64,000 nt of DNA. Source: DATBSL01 sp964561785 (GTDB lineage Bacteria > Acidobacteriota > Vicinamibacteria > Fen-336). Of the stretch, positions 37,860 to 47,266 are shown one piece after another. How positions within the stretch are numbered: position 1 is the first letter of the stretch; each line of letters opens with the position of its first letter. The notes beneath the pieces were generated by a model. The model was not told where the DNA came from and ran no database searches. It saw nothing but the letters and a program-made list of their open reading frames with translations. Location of the stretch: positions 1-64,000 of the forward strand of contig CAZLRF010000010.1 of assembly GCA_964561785.1 (NCBI GenBank). Reading direction: 5' to 3'. Made by a program: the position numbers and the translations under genes.

Positions 37860-39380
37860 CTACTTCCAGCTGTTCGGCCGGAAGCGGAGGCCACCCCAGA
37901 ACTGGTAGTTGTTGTCGATGTTGTCGAACTGGTTGAAGAACGGCGCGCGGGCCTGGCCCACGAACTGCCACTTGCCGTCCTTGTCGAGGTCGAACCCGCC
38001 CTGGAGCAGCAGGCCCACGCCGGTCGAGTCCTTCCCGATGTCCCACCAGCTGAGGCCGCCGCCGAAGAAGCCCCGGCTGAGGACGCGGTTCACCGCGGCG
38101 TCGGCGAAGAGCGCGGTGTGGGCGTCGTCCTCGAACGGGAACTTGATCCCGAGCGCGGCCTCGAACTCGGCGTTGTCGCCGATCTTCGGCTGGATGCCGA
38201 ACTGGAACCCGGCGAGCGGCGCACAGCGCGAGAACTCGGTGAACGGCACCGGACGGTCGTCGTGGTCGTCAGCCTCGTCGTGGGTCAGGCGCTCCTTGCC
38301 GAAGTAGCCGCCCACGAAGAACGGGAAGCCGGCCTTGACGTCGACCTCGGCGGTGCAGGCGTTCGTGGAGACCTGGCTGACCTCGTCGGTGACGACGGCG
38401 CGAAGGGTGTGGATGCCACCCTTGCGGATGACGAAGGCGCTGTTGGTGAGGGTGGACATCTCGACGGTGTCGACGACCGCGCCCTTCGGGTCCACGACCT
38501 CGACCTTCGCCGACTTGATGCCGCCCTTGACGCCGGGGGCGACGCGCGAGCCGGAGAGGTCGACCGTGAACGGCTTGCCCGCCCGCGCGGGAAGCGGGGA
38601 GGCCGTGATGCCGCAGGTGGGCACGCAGGGCTTGACCTGGACCGTGGTCGTGCCCGCCACGCCTCCGGAGACCGCCTTCACCTCGTAGGGGCCGGGCGTC
38701 GGGGCGCCGGTGAACGTGAACTTGAACGCCCCATTCGTGAGCTTGTCGTGGACGAGCTCCTTGCCGTTCACGTACAGCTTGATGTCGTTGTCCTTCGGCG
38801 GGTTCTGGACCGTGATGTCGTACTCGACGGGCTGGGTGACGCAGACCTCGCTCGCGCCGCGCACCGAGACGACCGGCGGGGGCGGGGGCGGGGCGCACTG
38901 CGGGGAGGTCGTGTCCTTGCCGATCTCCTCGACCCAGAAGTTGCTGCACGCCTTCGGGGTGACGAGGCGGTAGCGGACGCACTTCGAGGTGAACTCGAAG
39001 GCGAAGGCGTCGATGGGCTTCTTGCCCGCCCACAGGACGTCCTTCATCGCGTACGCCTTCTTGTTCTTGCGAGCGGACATGAAGGGCAGGCGGGTCCCGG
39101 GCGGAATCTGCACTTCGACGATCTCGGCCGTGGCGGCGGCGCGGTCGAGGTCGGCGAAGTCGCCGGCCCAGCCCGCGTCCGCGAGGACCGCGGCCACGTC
39201 GGCCTTCATGTTTTCGGCGCGCAGGAGCACCCGCAGGTCGTCGGCCTTCTTCAGCGGCTTCGCGAAGCGGGTCGCGGGGTTGCCCAGGCGCGTCGCCCTG
39301 TGCTGCTGGGCCTCGGCGGTGACCGCGAGGACGCCCAGGGCGAGAGCCGGGGCGAGCATGACGGTGAACTTCGTTCTCAT
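37860..39380 (-). CDS. Exported Ig-like/beta-barrel surface protein of unknown function
   Basis: A 506-aa protein with a signal peptide ending TAEAQQ. Residues ~30-160 form an unrecognised domain, a Pro-rich linker (CAPPPPPPVV) follows, then two Ig-like or PKD-like beta-sandwiches (VEYDITVQNPP, FTVDLSGSR). The last ~150 residues look like a small outer-membrane beta-barrel with alternating polar/aromatic strands (FFVGGYFGKE, FGGGLSWWDIG, FWGGLRFRPN). GGAGGAC precedes the ATG, a promoter candidate lies ~125 nt upstream and a strong terminator follows, so it is a single-gene unit. An OmpA-like adhesin or outer-membrane protein is likely. Confidence 0.65.
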   Translation of the reverse strand: MRTKFTVMLAPALALGVLAVTAEAQQHRATRLGNPATRFAKPLKKADDLRVLLRAENMKADVAAVLADAGWAGDFADLDRAAATAEIVEVQIPPGTRLPFMSARKNKKAYAMKDVLWAGKKPIDAFAFEFTSKCVRYRLVTPKACSNFWVEEIGKDTTSPQCAPPPPPPVVSVRGASEVCVTQPVEYDITVQNPPKDNDIKLYVNGKELVHDKLTNGAFKFTFTGAPTPGPYEVKAVSGGVAGTTTVQVKPCVPTCGITASPLPARAGKPFTVDLSGSRVAPGVKGGIKSAKVEVVDPKGAVVDTVEMSTLTNSAFVIRKGGIHTLRAVVTDEVSQVSTNACTAEVDVKAGFPFFVGGYFGKERLTHDEADDHDDRPVPFTEFSRCAPLAGFQFGIQPKIGDNAEFEAALGIKFPFEDDAHTALFADAAVNRVLSRGFFGGGLSWWDIGKDSTGVGLLLQGGFDLDKDGKWQFVGQARAPFFNQFDNIDNNYQFWGGLRFRPNSWK

Positions 39381-39504
39381 GTGTCTATCGTCCTCCGGGT
39401 ACGCCTCATCGACGGGACGGGAGAGCCCGGCCCTCGTCGGCCTGGCTGCCCCGTCGTCAACAGGGGAATCCCAAAGGGGCGGGCAAACCCCGACCCCGAC
39501 GGTG

Positions 39505-39532
39505 AGACTAACACACCGCGGGGGACAGTCAA
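39505..39532 (-). promoter_or_regulatory. Promoter candidate of the surface-protein gene, TTGACT-N16-TAGTCT
   Basis: On the minus strand a TTGACT -35 (39527-39532) and TAGTCT -10 (39505-39510) are 16 bp apart. The predicted leader is ~120 nt, long compared with other promoters here. Confidence 0.4.
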
Positions 39533-39619
39533 AGGCTGTTAGTAGTGACAGTTATGAGGGGAACGCCAGGGTTCCATGAGCCGTATCGATGCTCCTCGAG
39601 GCATCCACTGGCTCGGTGG

Positions 39620-41245
39620 TCACGGGGTCTGAGGCTCGTAGTCGAACCAGTCGAAGCGGGCGGGGACGGAAGCGGGCTGGCCGGCTCCGAAGGCGTACAG
39701 GGCCAGGAAGGCACCGGTGAAGCCCCCGGCGACCTCGGTGGACAGGAACCGGGTGGGCGTCGTCCCGAGCGGCGTCCACGTGGACGGGGCTTCGCCGAGA
39801 CCGAACGAGAACGAGTACGCCTCGGGCTTCGCCTCGACGCGGAGGACCACCGGACCGTCTCCTTCCACCGGAGCGGACGCAGTGATCGCCTGCAGGCTGG
39901 GGCCGATCGTCTGGCGGACGAAGACCCGCCGTCGCCCGCCGGCACGGCCCACGGCGATCTCGTAGCGGTGCTCCGGATTGCGGTAGACGGTGAGGCCCGC
40001 CTCCTCCCCGTCGCGGCCCGGGACGAAGTCGAGCCGCGCCCCCGCCGTGCAGGAGAGATGCTGCTGCCGTCGGCCCACCCACGTGGGCGAGGCGGTCGCG
40101 TCGAGAGACACTGCCGTCCCGCGCAGCGTCAGCCACCCCGGCCGCTCGTCGAGCGAGTACGAGGCTTTCGCCGGGTTGCGTAGGTACGTCCATTCCGGGC
40201 CGAGGGGCGAGGCGAAGTCGTCGCGCACGGGCGGCGGGGGCCACGGGTGGGCGGGGAGGCCGCGGACGCTCATCGACGGCGACACGACCTTCGCTTCGTT
40301 CACGACCGGCCAGCCCTGCGCGTCCCACGCCACGGGCGCGAGGAACGTCTCCCGCCCGAGGTGGTGCCAGTACCACCCGCCCACCGGGCGGAAAGCGAGG
40401 AACACCATCCACCAGCCCCCCTCGTGGTCCTGCACGAGGTCGGCGTGCCCCGTGCCCTGGATGGCCACGTCCATCTCGGTCGCGCGGTGCGTGAAGAAGG
40501 GGTTGCCGGGGCAGGGCTCGAAAGGCCCCCAGGGCGAGTCGCTCCGCGCGATCGTGACCATGTGCCCGTACTCGGTGCCGCCCTCCGAGATCATCAGGTA
40601 GTAGCGGCCGCCGATCTTGTAGAGGTGCGGGCCCTCTGGGTAGCGGCTGCCGGTCCCGCCCCAGACGTGGCGCGGGGGTGTGAGCAGCCGTCCCGTCGCG
40701 AGGTCGATCGTCGACTGGTAGATGCCTCTGGGACCGCTCCCCCCGGGGGCGCCGCCGTTCGTCGTGAGGTACGCCGTCCCGTCCTCGTCGAAGAAGAGCG
40801 AGGGGTCGATCCCGCCCTGCTCGCGGATCCAAACGGGCTCGGACCACGGACCCGCCGGGTCCTTCGCCGTCACGTAGAAGTTGCCCCCGCCGTCCACGTT
40901 GGTGGTGATCACGTAGAACGTCCCCGCGTGGTGCCGGATCGTCGGCGCGTAGATGCCGCCCGACGTCCGCGCCCTCGCGAGCGGGAGCTGGCTCTCGCGC
41001 GTCAGGGCGTGGCCCAGCTGGCGCCAGTGCACGAGGTCGCGGCTGTGGAAGACGGGTACGCCGGGGAAAAACTCGAAGCTGCTCGTGACGAGGTAGTAGT
41101 CGGAGCCCACCCGCACGACGCTCGGGTCGGGGTGGAAGCCCGGGACGACGGGGTTCTGGAACGACGTGACGCGGTCCGCGGCGCCGGCGAGAGCGGCGAG
41201 GACGCCGCCGCAGGCGACGGCCGCGGCGAGGGACCGACGTCTCAC
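39620..41245 (-). CDS. Secreted GH43 glycosidase (xylosidase/arabinofuranosidase-type)
   Basis: A 541-aa exported protein. The five-bladed propeller has the three GH43 catalytic carboxylates: base Asp in HPDPSVV (~residue 40), pKa-modulating Asp in GGIDPSLF and acid Glu in YPEGPHLYK. SFEFFPGVPVFHSRDLVHW is typical of the family. The C-terminal ~180 residues are a second beta-sandwich (LGPEWTYLRNP, VYRNPEHRYEIAVGR) of the XynB C2/DUF1349 kind. It should release xylose or arabinose from hemicellulose. Its GTG start overlaps the lipoprotein stop (GTGA), so it is the third gene of a coupled operon. Confidence 0.9.
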   Translation of the reverse strand: MRRRSLAAAVACGGVLAALAGAADRVTSFQNPVVPGFHPDPSVVRVGSDYYLVTSSFEFFPGVPVFHSRDLVHWRQLGHALTRESQLPLARARTSGGIYAPTIRHHAGTFYVITTNVDGGGNFYVTAKDPAGPWSEPVWIREQGGIDPSLFFDEDGTAYLTTNGGAPGGSGPRGIYQSTIDLATGRLLTPPRHVWGGTGSRYPEGPHLYKIGGRYYLMISEGGTEYGHMVTIARSDSPWGPFEPCPGNPFFTHRATEMDVAIQGTGHADLVQDHEGGWWMVFLAFRPVGGWYWHHLGRETFLAPVAWDAQGWPVVNEAKVVSPSMSVRGLPAHPWPPPPVRDDFASPLGPEWTYLRNPAKASYSLDERPGWLTLRGTAVSLDATASPTWVGRRQQHLSCTAGARLDFVPGRDGEEAGLTVYRNPEHRYEIAVGRAGGRRRVFVRQTIGPSLQAITASAPVEGDGPVVLRVEAKPEAYSFSFGLGEAPSTWTPLGTTPTRFLSTEVAGGFTGAFLALYAFGAGQPASVPARFDWFDYEPQTP

Positions 41246-41853
41246 GGCCGGACGGAGTCGATCGTGAGCCTGACGTCCTTCGAGGGCACGGCCACGCCCT
41301 TCGCCGTCCCCTCGAGGTCGCCCCGGGCGGGGATCGCGTCGCCCGTCCTCGAGACCCGCGCGACCACGTCCACCGGGCCCTCGAAGCTCCCGCCCGCCAT
41401 CATCGCGTCTCCCCCCGACAGCTCGAAGGCGTACGGGAAGGTGGGCTTGTCGATGCGCCGCACGGCGAGAGTCGCCGCGTCCTTCTTGGCCATGAGGTAG
41501 AGCACGTCCGTGGGTGAGACCTGCAGCTTCGGGGAGAGCGTGATCGTGCCGGTGATGCTCCCGGCCGAGCGCACCGGGGCGCCGGGGGCGCCCGGGACGT
41601 TCCCGTGCGGGTCGGGCGTCCCGACCGGTGGGTGGCCGGGGGGCAGGGGCGCGGAGGCGTCGACGGGGGCCGCGCCGGTTGCGGGGGCTCCCGCGTCGCG
41701 GGAGCTCAGCGGGCGGTCGCCCGTGGCGGGTGCCGGGGCCGCCGTGGCGACGGGGGGCGGGGGGGCGGAGCCACCTCCGCAGGCGGCGCCGAGGACGCCG
41801 AGGGCGAGGGCGGCGAGGGCGGCTGTGTTCGCGAGCGTGCGGTCGAGGATCAA
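41242..41853 (-). CDS. Putative lipoprotein of a receiver-lipoprotein-GH43 operon
   Basis: A 203-aa protein with lipobox GVLGAAC followed by a Gly/Pro/Ala-rich linker. The C-terminal ~110 residues form an Ig-like/carboxypeptidase-regulatory-like beta domain (GSITGTITLSPKL, VDVVARVSRTGD, RLTIDSVRP), resembling cytochrome c biogenesis CcmI C-terminal modules. The start is a TTG in a TTGA overlap with the upstream receiver gene; GGAGGAGA lies 7 nt before it, which strongly supports this rare start. Function unknown. Confidence 0.65.
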   Translation of the reverse strand: MILDRTLANTAALAALALGVLGAACGGGSAPPPPVATAAPAPATGDRPLSSRDAGAPATGAAPVDASAPLPPGHPPVGTPDPHGNVPGAPGAPVRSAGSITGTITLSPKLQVSPTDVLYLMAKKDAATLAVRRIDKPTFPYAFELSGGDAMMAGGSFEGPVDVVARVSRTGDAIPARGDLEGTAKGVAVPSKDVRLTIDSVRP

Positions 41854-42233
41854 GGGGATGTCTCCTCCGGTGCGGTTCGGGCGGCGGCCGCCGCCACGAG
41901 GGTGGGCAGCTCCTGTGCGAAGGCGCTGCGGGCGATGACGCGCGTGCAGCCCGCCGCCCGCGCGGCGGCGGCGCGCTCGGCGTGCACGTGGCTGAAGAAG
42001 GCGATGACCGGCAGGTCGGCGGGGCCGTCCCGGCGGATCGCGGCGACGGCCTCCGGCCAGGGCAGGCGGGAGGCGTCGGCGTCGACGAGGACGAGCCGCG
42101 CGCCCTCGCGGACGCCCGCCACGGCCTCCTCGGCCCGCCGGGCGGCCCGTACCTCCGTGCCCGCGGCGCGCGCGGCCTCGCGGATGCGCGAGAGGGCCAT
42201 GAGGTCGTCCACCAGGGCGATCACGTGAGGCAT
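41850..42233 (-). CDS. Degenerate response-regulator receiver domain protein
   Basis: A 127-aa single-domain receiver fold: VIALVDDLMALSR at strand 1, LVLVDADASRLPW at the phospho-acceptor position and VIAFFSH at strand 4. The usual Lys-Pro after strand 5 is replaced by ARSAF, so phosphorylation signalling is doubtful. No kinase is adjacent. TATACT lies 9 nt before the ATG. It heads the operon with the lipoprotein and GH43 genes. Confidence 0.65.
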   Translation of the reverse strand: MPHVIALVDDLMALSRIREAARAAGTEVRAARRAEEAVAGVREGARLVLVDADASRLPWPEAVAAIRRDGPADLPVIAFFSHVHAERAAAARAAGCTRVIARSAFAQELPTLVAAAAARTAPEETSP

Positions 42234-42242
42234 CGAACGCCC

Positions 42243-42256
42243 AGTATAGCCATAAT
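42243..42256. promoter_or_regulatory. Divergent -10 elements between the receiver operon and rubrerythrin
   Basis: Minus strand TATACT (42243-42248) serves the receiver gene, 9 nt from its ATG. Plus strand CATAAT (42251-42256) could serve the rubrerythrin gene at 42284. The two promoters would interfere physically. Confidence 0.4.
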
Positions 42257-42283
42257 GGGGGAGTCGAGAGGGAACGAGGCGCC

Positions 42284-42715
<432 letters not shown>

Positions 42716-42716
42716 G

Positions 42717-45440
42717 TTGGTCGACCGCCTGCTGGGCGTCCGCCCGGAGGAGCGCCGGGGCACGGCCGCCGCGTTCCTGACGATCTTCGGGACGCTCGCC
42801 GCTCACACGCTGCTCGAGACCGCGCGCGACGCGCTGTTCCTCGCGCGGCTGCCGGCCTCCCGGCTCGCGGTCGTCTACCTGCTGATCGCCCTCGTCGCTG
42901 TCATCCTCACCCAGGTGCCGTGGGGACGCCGCAGAGCGACGGGGGCCTTCGCGCTCAGCCGGCTGCTCGGCGCGGGCGGGCTCGTGACGCTCGGGTTCTG
43001 GGCGGCGTTACCGTCGACCGGTGTCGCGCTCCTCTACGCGCTCTACGTGTGGACGGGCCTCCTCGGCAGCCTGGCCGTGCTCCAGTTCTGGATGGTCCTC
43101 GGCGACCTGTACACCGTCACGCAGGCCAAGCGTCTGTACGCGGTCGTGTGGACGGGGAGCCTCCTCGGGGCCACGACCGGGGCGCTCGCGGCCCGGCTCG
43201 TGGCCGGCCTCGCACCCTCCTCCACCCTCGTGCTCGTCTCCGCGGCGCTGCTCGGCCTCACCGCCGCCCTTCCCGCTGCCGCGCTCGGCCGCGCCGGGAG
43301 CCGGGCCGCAGTGCGCCCCCGGGGCGGCGGCTCCCTCGCGCAGGGAGTCGAGGTCCTGCGGGGCGACCCGTACGTGCGCAGCCTCGCCGTGCTCGCGCTG
43401 GTGTCGACGGTGGCGCTCACGCTCGCCGACTTCGTGTTCAAGAGCGCGGTGGCCCGCTCGGTGCCCCCGGAGCGGCTCGGCGAGTTCTTCGGCGGCTTCT
43501 ACGCCCTGCTCAACCTCCTCGCGCTGCTCGCCCAGCTCGTCGTGGGGGGGTGGCTGTTCCGGTCGTTCGGCCTGGTGCGCGCGCTGTGGGTCCTGCCCGT
43601 GCTCGTCTTCGTGGGGGCGTCGGGGGTCGCCCTCGGCGGGGGCCTCGGGGCCGCGCTGCTGCTCAAGGGCGCGGACGGCAGCCTGCGCAACTCGCTCCAC
43701 CGAACAGGCAGCGAGCTGCTCTTCGTCCCCCTTGCGGACTCCGTCCGCGGTCGGGCGAAACCCCTCATCGAGCTCGTGGGCCAGCGGGGCGGTCAGGCGA
43801 TCGCCTCGCTGCTCATCCTCTCGGAGAGCGTCCTCGGCCGCGGGGACGTGGTGTTCGCGGGGGCCTCCGCCGCGCTGTCGCTCGTGTGGATCGCGTGGGT
43901 GGCCGACCTCAAGCCGCTCTACCTCGACGTGTTCCGAGCCGCGCTGCGCGAGGGGACGCTGCGGCCCGCGGTCGACCTGCCGCCGGTCGACCTCGCGTCG
44001 CTCGAGACGCTGTTCGCCGCGCTCAACAGCGGCGACGACCACGAGGTGGTGGCGGCCATGGACCTGCTCGCCGAGGAGGGCCGCTCCCGCCTCATCCCCG
44101 CCCTCATCCTCTACCACCCGTCCCAACGGGTCGTGCTGCGCGCGCTGTCCCTGTTCGCCCGGGAGGGCCGCGCGGACTTCCTCCCGATCGCGGAGAGGCT
44201 CTCCCAGCACGCCGACGCCGAGGTGCGCGCGGCGGCGCTGCTCGCGCGCACGCGCGTGCGCCCCGAGGAGGCGGCCCTGCGCGCCGCGGTCGGCGACCGA
44301 AGCGCCCTCGTCCGCGCGACCGCCCTCGCCGGTCTCGTCGCCGGCGGATGGGCGGACGAGGCGAGCCGGGCGGCCCTCGTCGCGCTCGTGGACGACGGGG
44401 TGGAGGAGACGTCGGTGGCCCTCGCCCGGGCGATCGCCGCACAGCCGTCGCCCGAGTTCGAGCCCCTGCTGCTCCGCCTCGCCGCGAGCCCCTCGCCGGC
44501 GGTGGTCGTCCGCGTCGCGCGGGCGATGGCGGTCGACCCGCGCCCGTCGTTCCTGCCCGCGCTTCTCGACCTGCTCGGCCGCGGGGAGGCCCGCGCCGAC
44601 GCCCGCGCGGCCCTCCTCGCCCAGGGGGCGACCGGGCTCGAGTTCCTGGGACGGGCCCTCCGCGACGTCGCCCTGCCCGTGGAGCTGCGGCGCCACCTCC
44701 CGCGGACGATCGCGCTGTTCGAGCCGGAGAAGGCGGGCGCGATCCTGCAGGCGCGGCTCATGGACGAGCCGTCGGGCCTCGTGCGCTACCGGATCCTGCG
44801 CGCGATGAACCGCCTCGCCGCCTCGGCCGGCGTCGCCTTCGACCCCGGCCTGCTCGGACGGGCGGCGGGGGCCACCGCGGAGTCGGTCCTGCGCCTCGTC
44901 CACTGGCGCTTCGTCCTCGAGCGCGGCGCGCGGGAGGACGCCTCCCGCGCGACGCCGGGCCACGGGCTGCTCCTGCAGCTCCTGCGCGACAAGGAGGAGC
45001 AGGCGGTGGAGAGGCTCTTCCGCCTCCTCGCGCTCCTCCACCGCTCCGAGGACTTCAAGGGGATCTTCCGCGGCCTGCAGTCGGCCGACCCGCGCACGCG
45101 GGCGAGCAGCCGCGAGCTGCTGGAGAACGTCCTCCGCCCGCCGCTGCGGGACCCCGTGCTCGCGATCGTCCACGAGGGGGACAGCGACGAGCGCCTCGCG
45201 CGCGGCCGGGAGCTGTTCGCTCCGCCCGCCCTCGGCTACACGGATCTGCTCGCCCTCCTCCTGGAGCGGGGCGGCGAGTCCCTGCGGTGTGTGGCCGCGT
45301 TCCACGTGGGGGAGCTCGGCCTCACGGAGCTTCGGCCGGCGCTCGAGGCGCGGGCGGGGTCGGCCCCGAGCTTCTTCCTCGCCCGCGTGCTGGAGCGGGC
45401 GCTCGGCGCCCTCGACGGGCGGAGGGGGGACCGTGCCTGA
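42717..45440 (+). CDS. NTT/ATP-ADP-carrier-like MFS transporter fused to HEAT repeats
   Basis: A 907-aa protein. Residues ~1-410 contain about twelve transmembrane helices with features of the Npt/Tlc nucleotide transporter group (RGTAAAFLTIFGTLAAHTLLETARDALFL, FWMVLGDLYTVTQAKRLY). Residues ~430-890 are soluble alpha-helical HEAT repeats (RSRLIPALILYHPSQRVVLRAL, DAEVRAAALLAR). The fusion suggests sensing or assembly rather than plain nucleotide exchange. The TTG start follows the rubrerythrin stop by 1 nt. The cyclic-nucleotide-binding gene overlaps its end by 8 nt, so the two probably act together. Confidence 0.78.
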   Translation: MVDRLLGVRPEERRGTAAAFLTIFGTLAAHTLLETARDALFLARLPASRLAVVYLLIALVAVILTQVPWGRRRATGAFALSRLLGAGGLVTLGFWAALPSTGVALLYALYVWTGLLGSLAVLQFWMVLGDLYTVTQAKRLYAVVWTGSLLGATTGALAARLVAGLAPSSTLVLVSAALLGLTAALPAAALGRAGSRAAVRPRGGGSLAQGVEVLRGDPYVRSLAVLALVSTVALTLADFVFKSAVARSVPPERLGEFFGGFYALLNLLALLAQLVVGGWLFRSFGLVRALWVLPVLVFVGASGVALGGGLGAALLLKGADGSLRNSLHRTGSELLFVPLADSVRGRAKPLIELVGQRGGQAIASLLILSESVLGRGDVVFAGASAALSLVWIAWVADLKPLYLDVFRAALREGTLRPAVDLPPVDLASLETLFAALNSGDDHEVVAAMDLLAEEGRSRLIPALILYHPSQRVVLRALSLFAREGRADFLPIAERLSQHADAEVRAAALLARTRVRPEEAALRAAVGDRSALVRATALAGLVAGGWADEASRAALVALVDDGVEETSVALARAIAAQPSPEFEPLLLRLAASPSPAVVVRVARAMAVDPRPSFLPALLDLLGRGEARADARAALLAQGATGLEFLGRALRDVALPVELRRHLPRTIALFEPEKAGAILQARLMDEPSGLVRYRILRAMNRLAASAGVAFDPGLLGRAAGATAESVLRLVHWRFVLERGAREDASRATPGHGLLLQLLRDKEEQAVERLFRLLALLHRSEDFKGIFRGLQSADPRTRASSRELLENVLRPPLRDPVLAIVHEGDSDERLARGRELFAPPALGYTDLLALLLERGGESLRCVAAFHVGELGLTELRPALEARAGSAPSFFLARVLERALGALDGRRGDRA

Positions 45441-46380
45441 GGCGCCCCGGCTGCTCCCGCCGCTCGAGCGGCTGCTCCACCTCAAGCGGGTGCCCATGCT
45501 CTCGGGCCTCGCCGGCTCGGACCTCGCCGCCATTGCCGACGCGGCCGGGGAGCGGTTCTTCCCGAAGGGCGCGGTCGTCTACCGCGAGGGCGAGCCGGTC
45601 GGCTCGGTCCACCTCGTGGTGCAGGGCTCGCTCGCGACGTTCCGTGGTGGCCGGCGCTTCGGCCAGGTGGGGCCGGGCGCCGGGGTCGGGGGGCTCGGCG
45701 TCTTCTCGCGCGACCCGCTCGTCTCGCGGGTCGCGGCGGACGAGGACACGCTCACTCTCGAGCTCGACGCCGACGCGCTGTTCGAGCTGCTCGAGGACCA
45801 CTTCCCGGTGCTGCACCACGTGCTGCGCGAGATGAGCCGCCGCGCGATCGACCTGCTCACCCGCTTCCGCCTCGACCCGACCACGGGCATCCCCGAGTGC
45901 CCGGTCGACGCCGCGGAGCTTCCCGCGGAGATGGACCTCGTCGACCGGATCTTCTTCCTGCGCCGGATGAGCGTGTTCCGCCGCAGCTCGATCACAGCCC
46001 TCGCCGAGATGGCCCGCTCGATGGCGCAGGTCCGGTTCGCACCGGGCGACGTCCTGTGGCGCGAGGGGGAACCCGCCCGCGGGGTCTTCCTCGTGCGCAG
46101 CGGCTGGCTGCGGGCCCGCTCGGCGGCGGGCCTCGCCTTCCGCCCGGGCCCCGGCTTTCCCCTCGGCGCCCTCGAGGCGCTCGGGGAGCGCCGCCGCTTC
46201 TACGACGCCGAGGCGCAGACGCCAGTGGTCGCGCTGCAAGGAGACATCTCCGCCCTCGTCGACGTCTTCGAGGACCACTTCGACACCGCCCGGGACTATC
46301 TCGCGGTCATCGCCGAGTCGACCCTGCGCATCCTCGACTGGAGCGCGGCCCGCGGGCACGAGCCGCTCGCCCCGTCCTGA
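45433..46380 (+). CDS. Protein with two cyclic-nucleotide-binding (CAP_ED) domains
   Basis: A 315-aa cytoplasmic protein containing two cNMP-type beta-barrels (about residues 20-150 and 180-300), recognised by FFPKGAVVYREGEPVGSVHLVVQGSL and RFAPGDVLWREGEPARGVFLVRSGWL. No C-terminal helix-turn-helix follows, so this is not a CRP-type regulator. The canonical phosphate-binding RxA-like arginine was not clearly seen. The GTG start has GGAGGGGGGA in front and overlaps the transporter gene, implying a regulatory partnership. Confidence 0.8.
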   Translation: MPEAPRLLPPLERLLHLKRVPMLSGLAGSDLAAIADAAGERFFPKGAVVYREGEPVGSVHLVVQGSLATFRGGRRFGQVGPGAGVGGLGVFSRDPLVSRVAADEDTLTLELDADALFELLEDHFPVLHHVLREMSRRAIDLLTRFRLDPTTGIPECPVDAAELPAEMDLVDRIFFLRRMSVFRRSSITALAEMARSMAQVRFAPGDVLWREGEPARGVFLVRSGWLRARSAAGLAFRPGPGFPLGALEALGERRRFYDAEAQTPVVALQGDISALVDVFEDHFDTARDYLAVIAESTLRILDWSAARGHEPLAPS

Positions 46381-46468
46381 CCGGCCGGCCCTCCGCCCTT
46401 GCGGTGCGGCGGCGCGGTGAACTAAGCTGTCCGCCTCGTCTCCCGCAGCGGCGGGCAGGAGGTTCCAC

Positions 46469-46795
46469 GTGACGCAAGACGATCGCGGCGCCGGCACGTC
46501 CGGAGTGGTCCTGTCGTTCCTCCTGGGCGCGCTCTCCGGCGCGGCCCTCGCGATTCTCTTCGCCCCCCGCTCGGGGCGCGAGACCCGCGAGATGCTGGGC
46601 GAGAGGCTGCGTGAGACCGCGGAGCGCGGGCGCCGGCTGGGGGAGCAGGTGGTGGAGAAGGGCCGCGCGGCGGCCGAGGACGCCTCCGGCTACCTCGACC
46701 GCCAGCGCGAGGCCCTCGAGAAGCGGCGCGACCGGCTCGCGGCGGCGGTCGAGGCGGGGCGGCAGGCCTACCGCGACGAGAAGGAGAAGATGTAG
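46469..46795 (+). CDS. YtxH-like membrane-anchored protein
   Basis: A 108-aa protein: one N-terminal helix (VVLSFLLGALSGAALAILFAPRSG) matches the YtxH pattern (GxxxGAALAxLFAPxSG), followed by a long charged coiled-coil-like helix (residues ~45-105). YtxH proteins are general-stress-linked envelope proteins of unknown function. Start GTG with CAGGAGG upstream; TAAGCT at 46423-46428 with TTGCGG 18 bp upstream is a possible promoter. Likely co-transcribed with the next gene. Confidence 0.85.
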   Translation: MTQDDRGAGTSGVVLSFLLGALSGAALAILFAPRSGRETREMLGERLRETAERGRRLGEQVVEKGRAAAEDASGYLDRQREALEKRRDRLAAAVEAGRQAYRDEKEKM

Positions 46796-46801
46796 CGCTC
46801 C

Positions 46802-47254
46802 ATGGACACCTGGGGGACCGTCTTCCTCGGCGTGATCGCCCTCGCCTCCGTCGTCCAGGCGGCGTTCCTGATCGGGCTCGTGGCGTACGGGCGCCGCCTC
46901 GGCCAGCGCCTCGAGGCCCTGCAGGCGCGGCTCGACCGGGAGATCTCGCCCGCGCTCGAGAGCTTCACCCGCGTGAGCCGGGCCGCGGCCGAGATCGCCG
47001 ACCTCGCGACCGTCCAGGCCAGGCGGGTGGATCTCGTGCTCGCGGACACGATCGACCGGATCGAGGAGACGTCGGCCGTCGTCCAGCAGCTGGTCGTCCG
47101 TCCTCTGAAGCCGATCGGGGGGATCGTGGCCTTCCTCAAGGGGCTGCAGCGCGGGATGGAGGTGTTCTTCGCCTTCGACCGCGACGCCGCCGTGCGACGC
47201 CCGCCGCCCGGCCGCCGGGCCCACGGCGAGGACGACGAGCACCTGTTCATCTGA
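46802..47254 (+). CDS. Membrane-anchored coiled-coil protein (DUF948-like)
   Basis: A 150-aa protein with one N-terminal transmembrane segment (VFLGVIALASVVQAAFLIGLVAYG), then a helical coiled-coil region (RLGQRLEALQARLDREISPAL) and a basic tail. This resembles DUF948/YtxG-type partners that are often encoded beside YtxH, which fits the 6-nt spacing here. Function unknown. Confidence 0.7.
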   Translation: MDTWGTVFLGVIALASVVQAAFLIGLVAYGRRLGQRLEALQARLDREISPALESFTRVSRAAAEIADLATVQARRVDLVLADTIDRIEETSAVVQQLVVRPLKPIGGIVAFLKGLQRGMEVFFAFDRDAAVRRPPPGRRAHGEDDEHLFI

Positions 47255-47266
47255 CGCGGTCGCGCT

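Noticed and set aside
37488..37860. Possible intact insertion sequence
   Set aside because: Only two short IstA-like segments remain; no istB, terminal repeats or full-length ORF.
37635..39542. 635-aa plus-strand ORF opposite the surface protein
   Set aside because: Antisense composition, no SD or domain, and it crosses the terminator.
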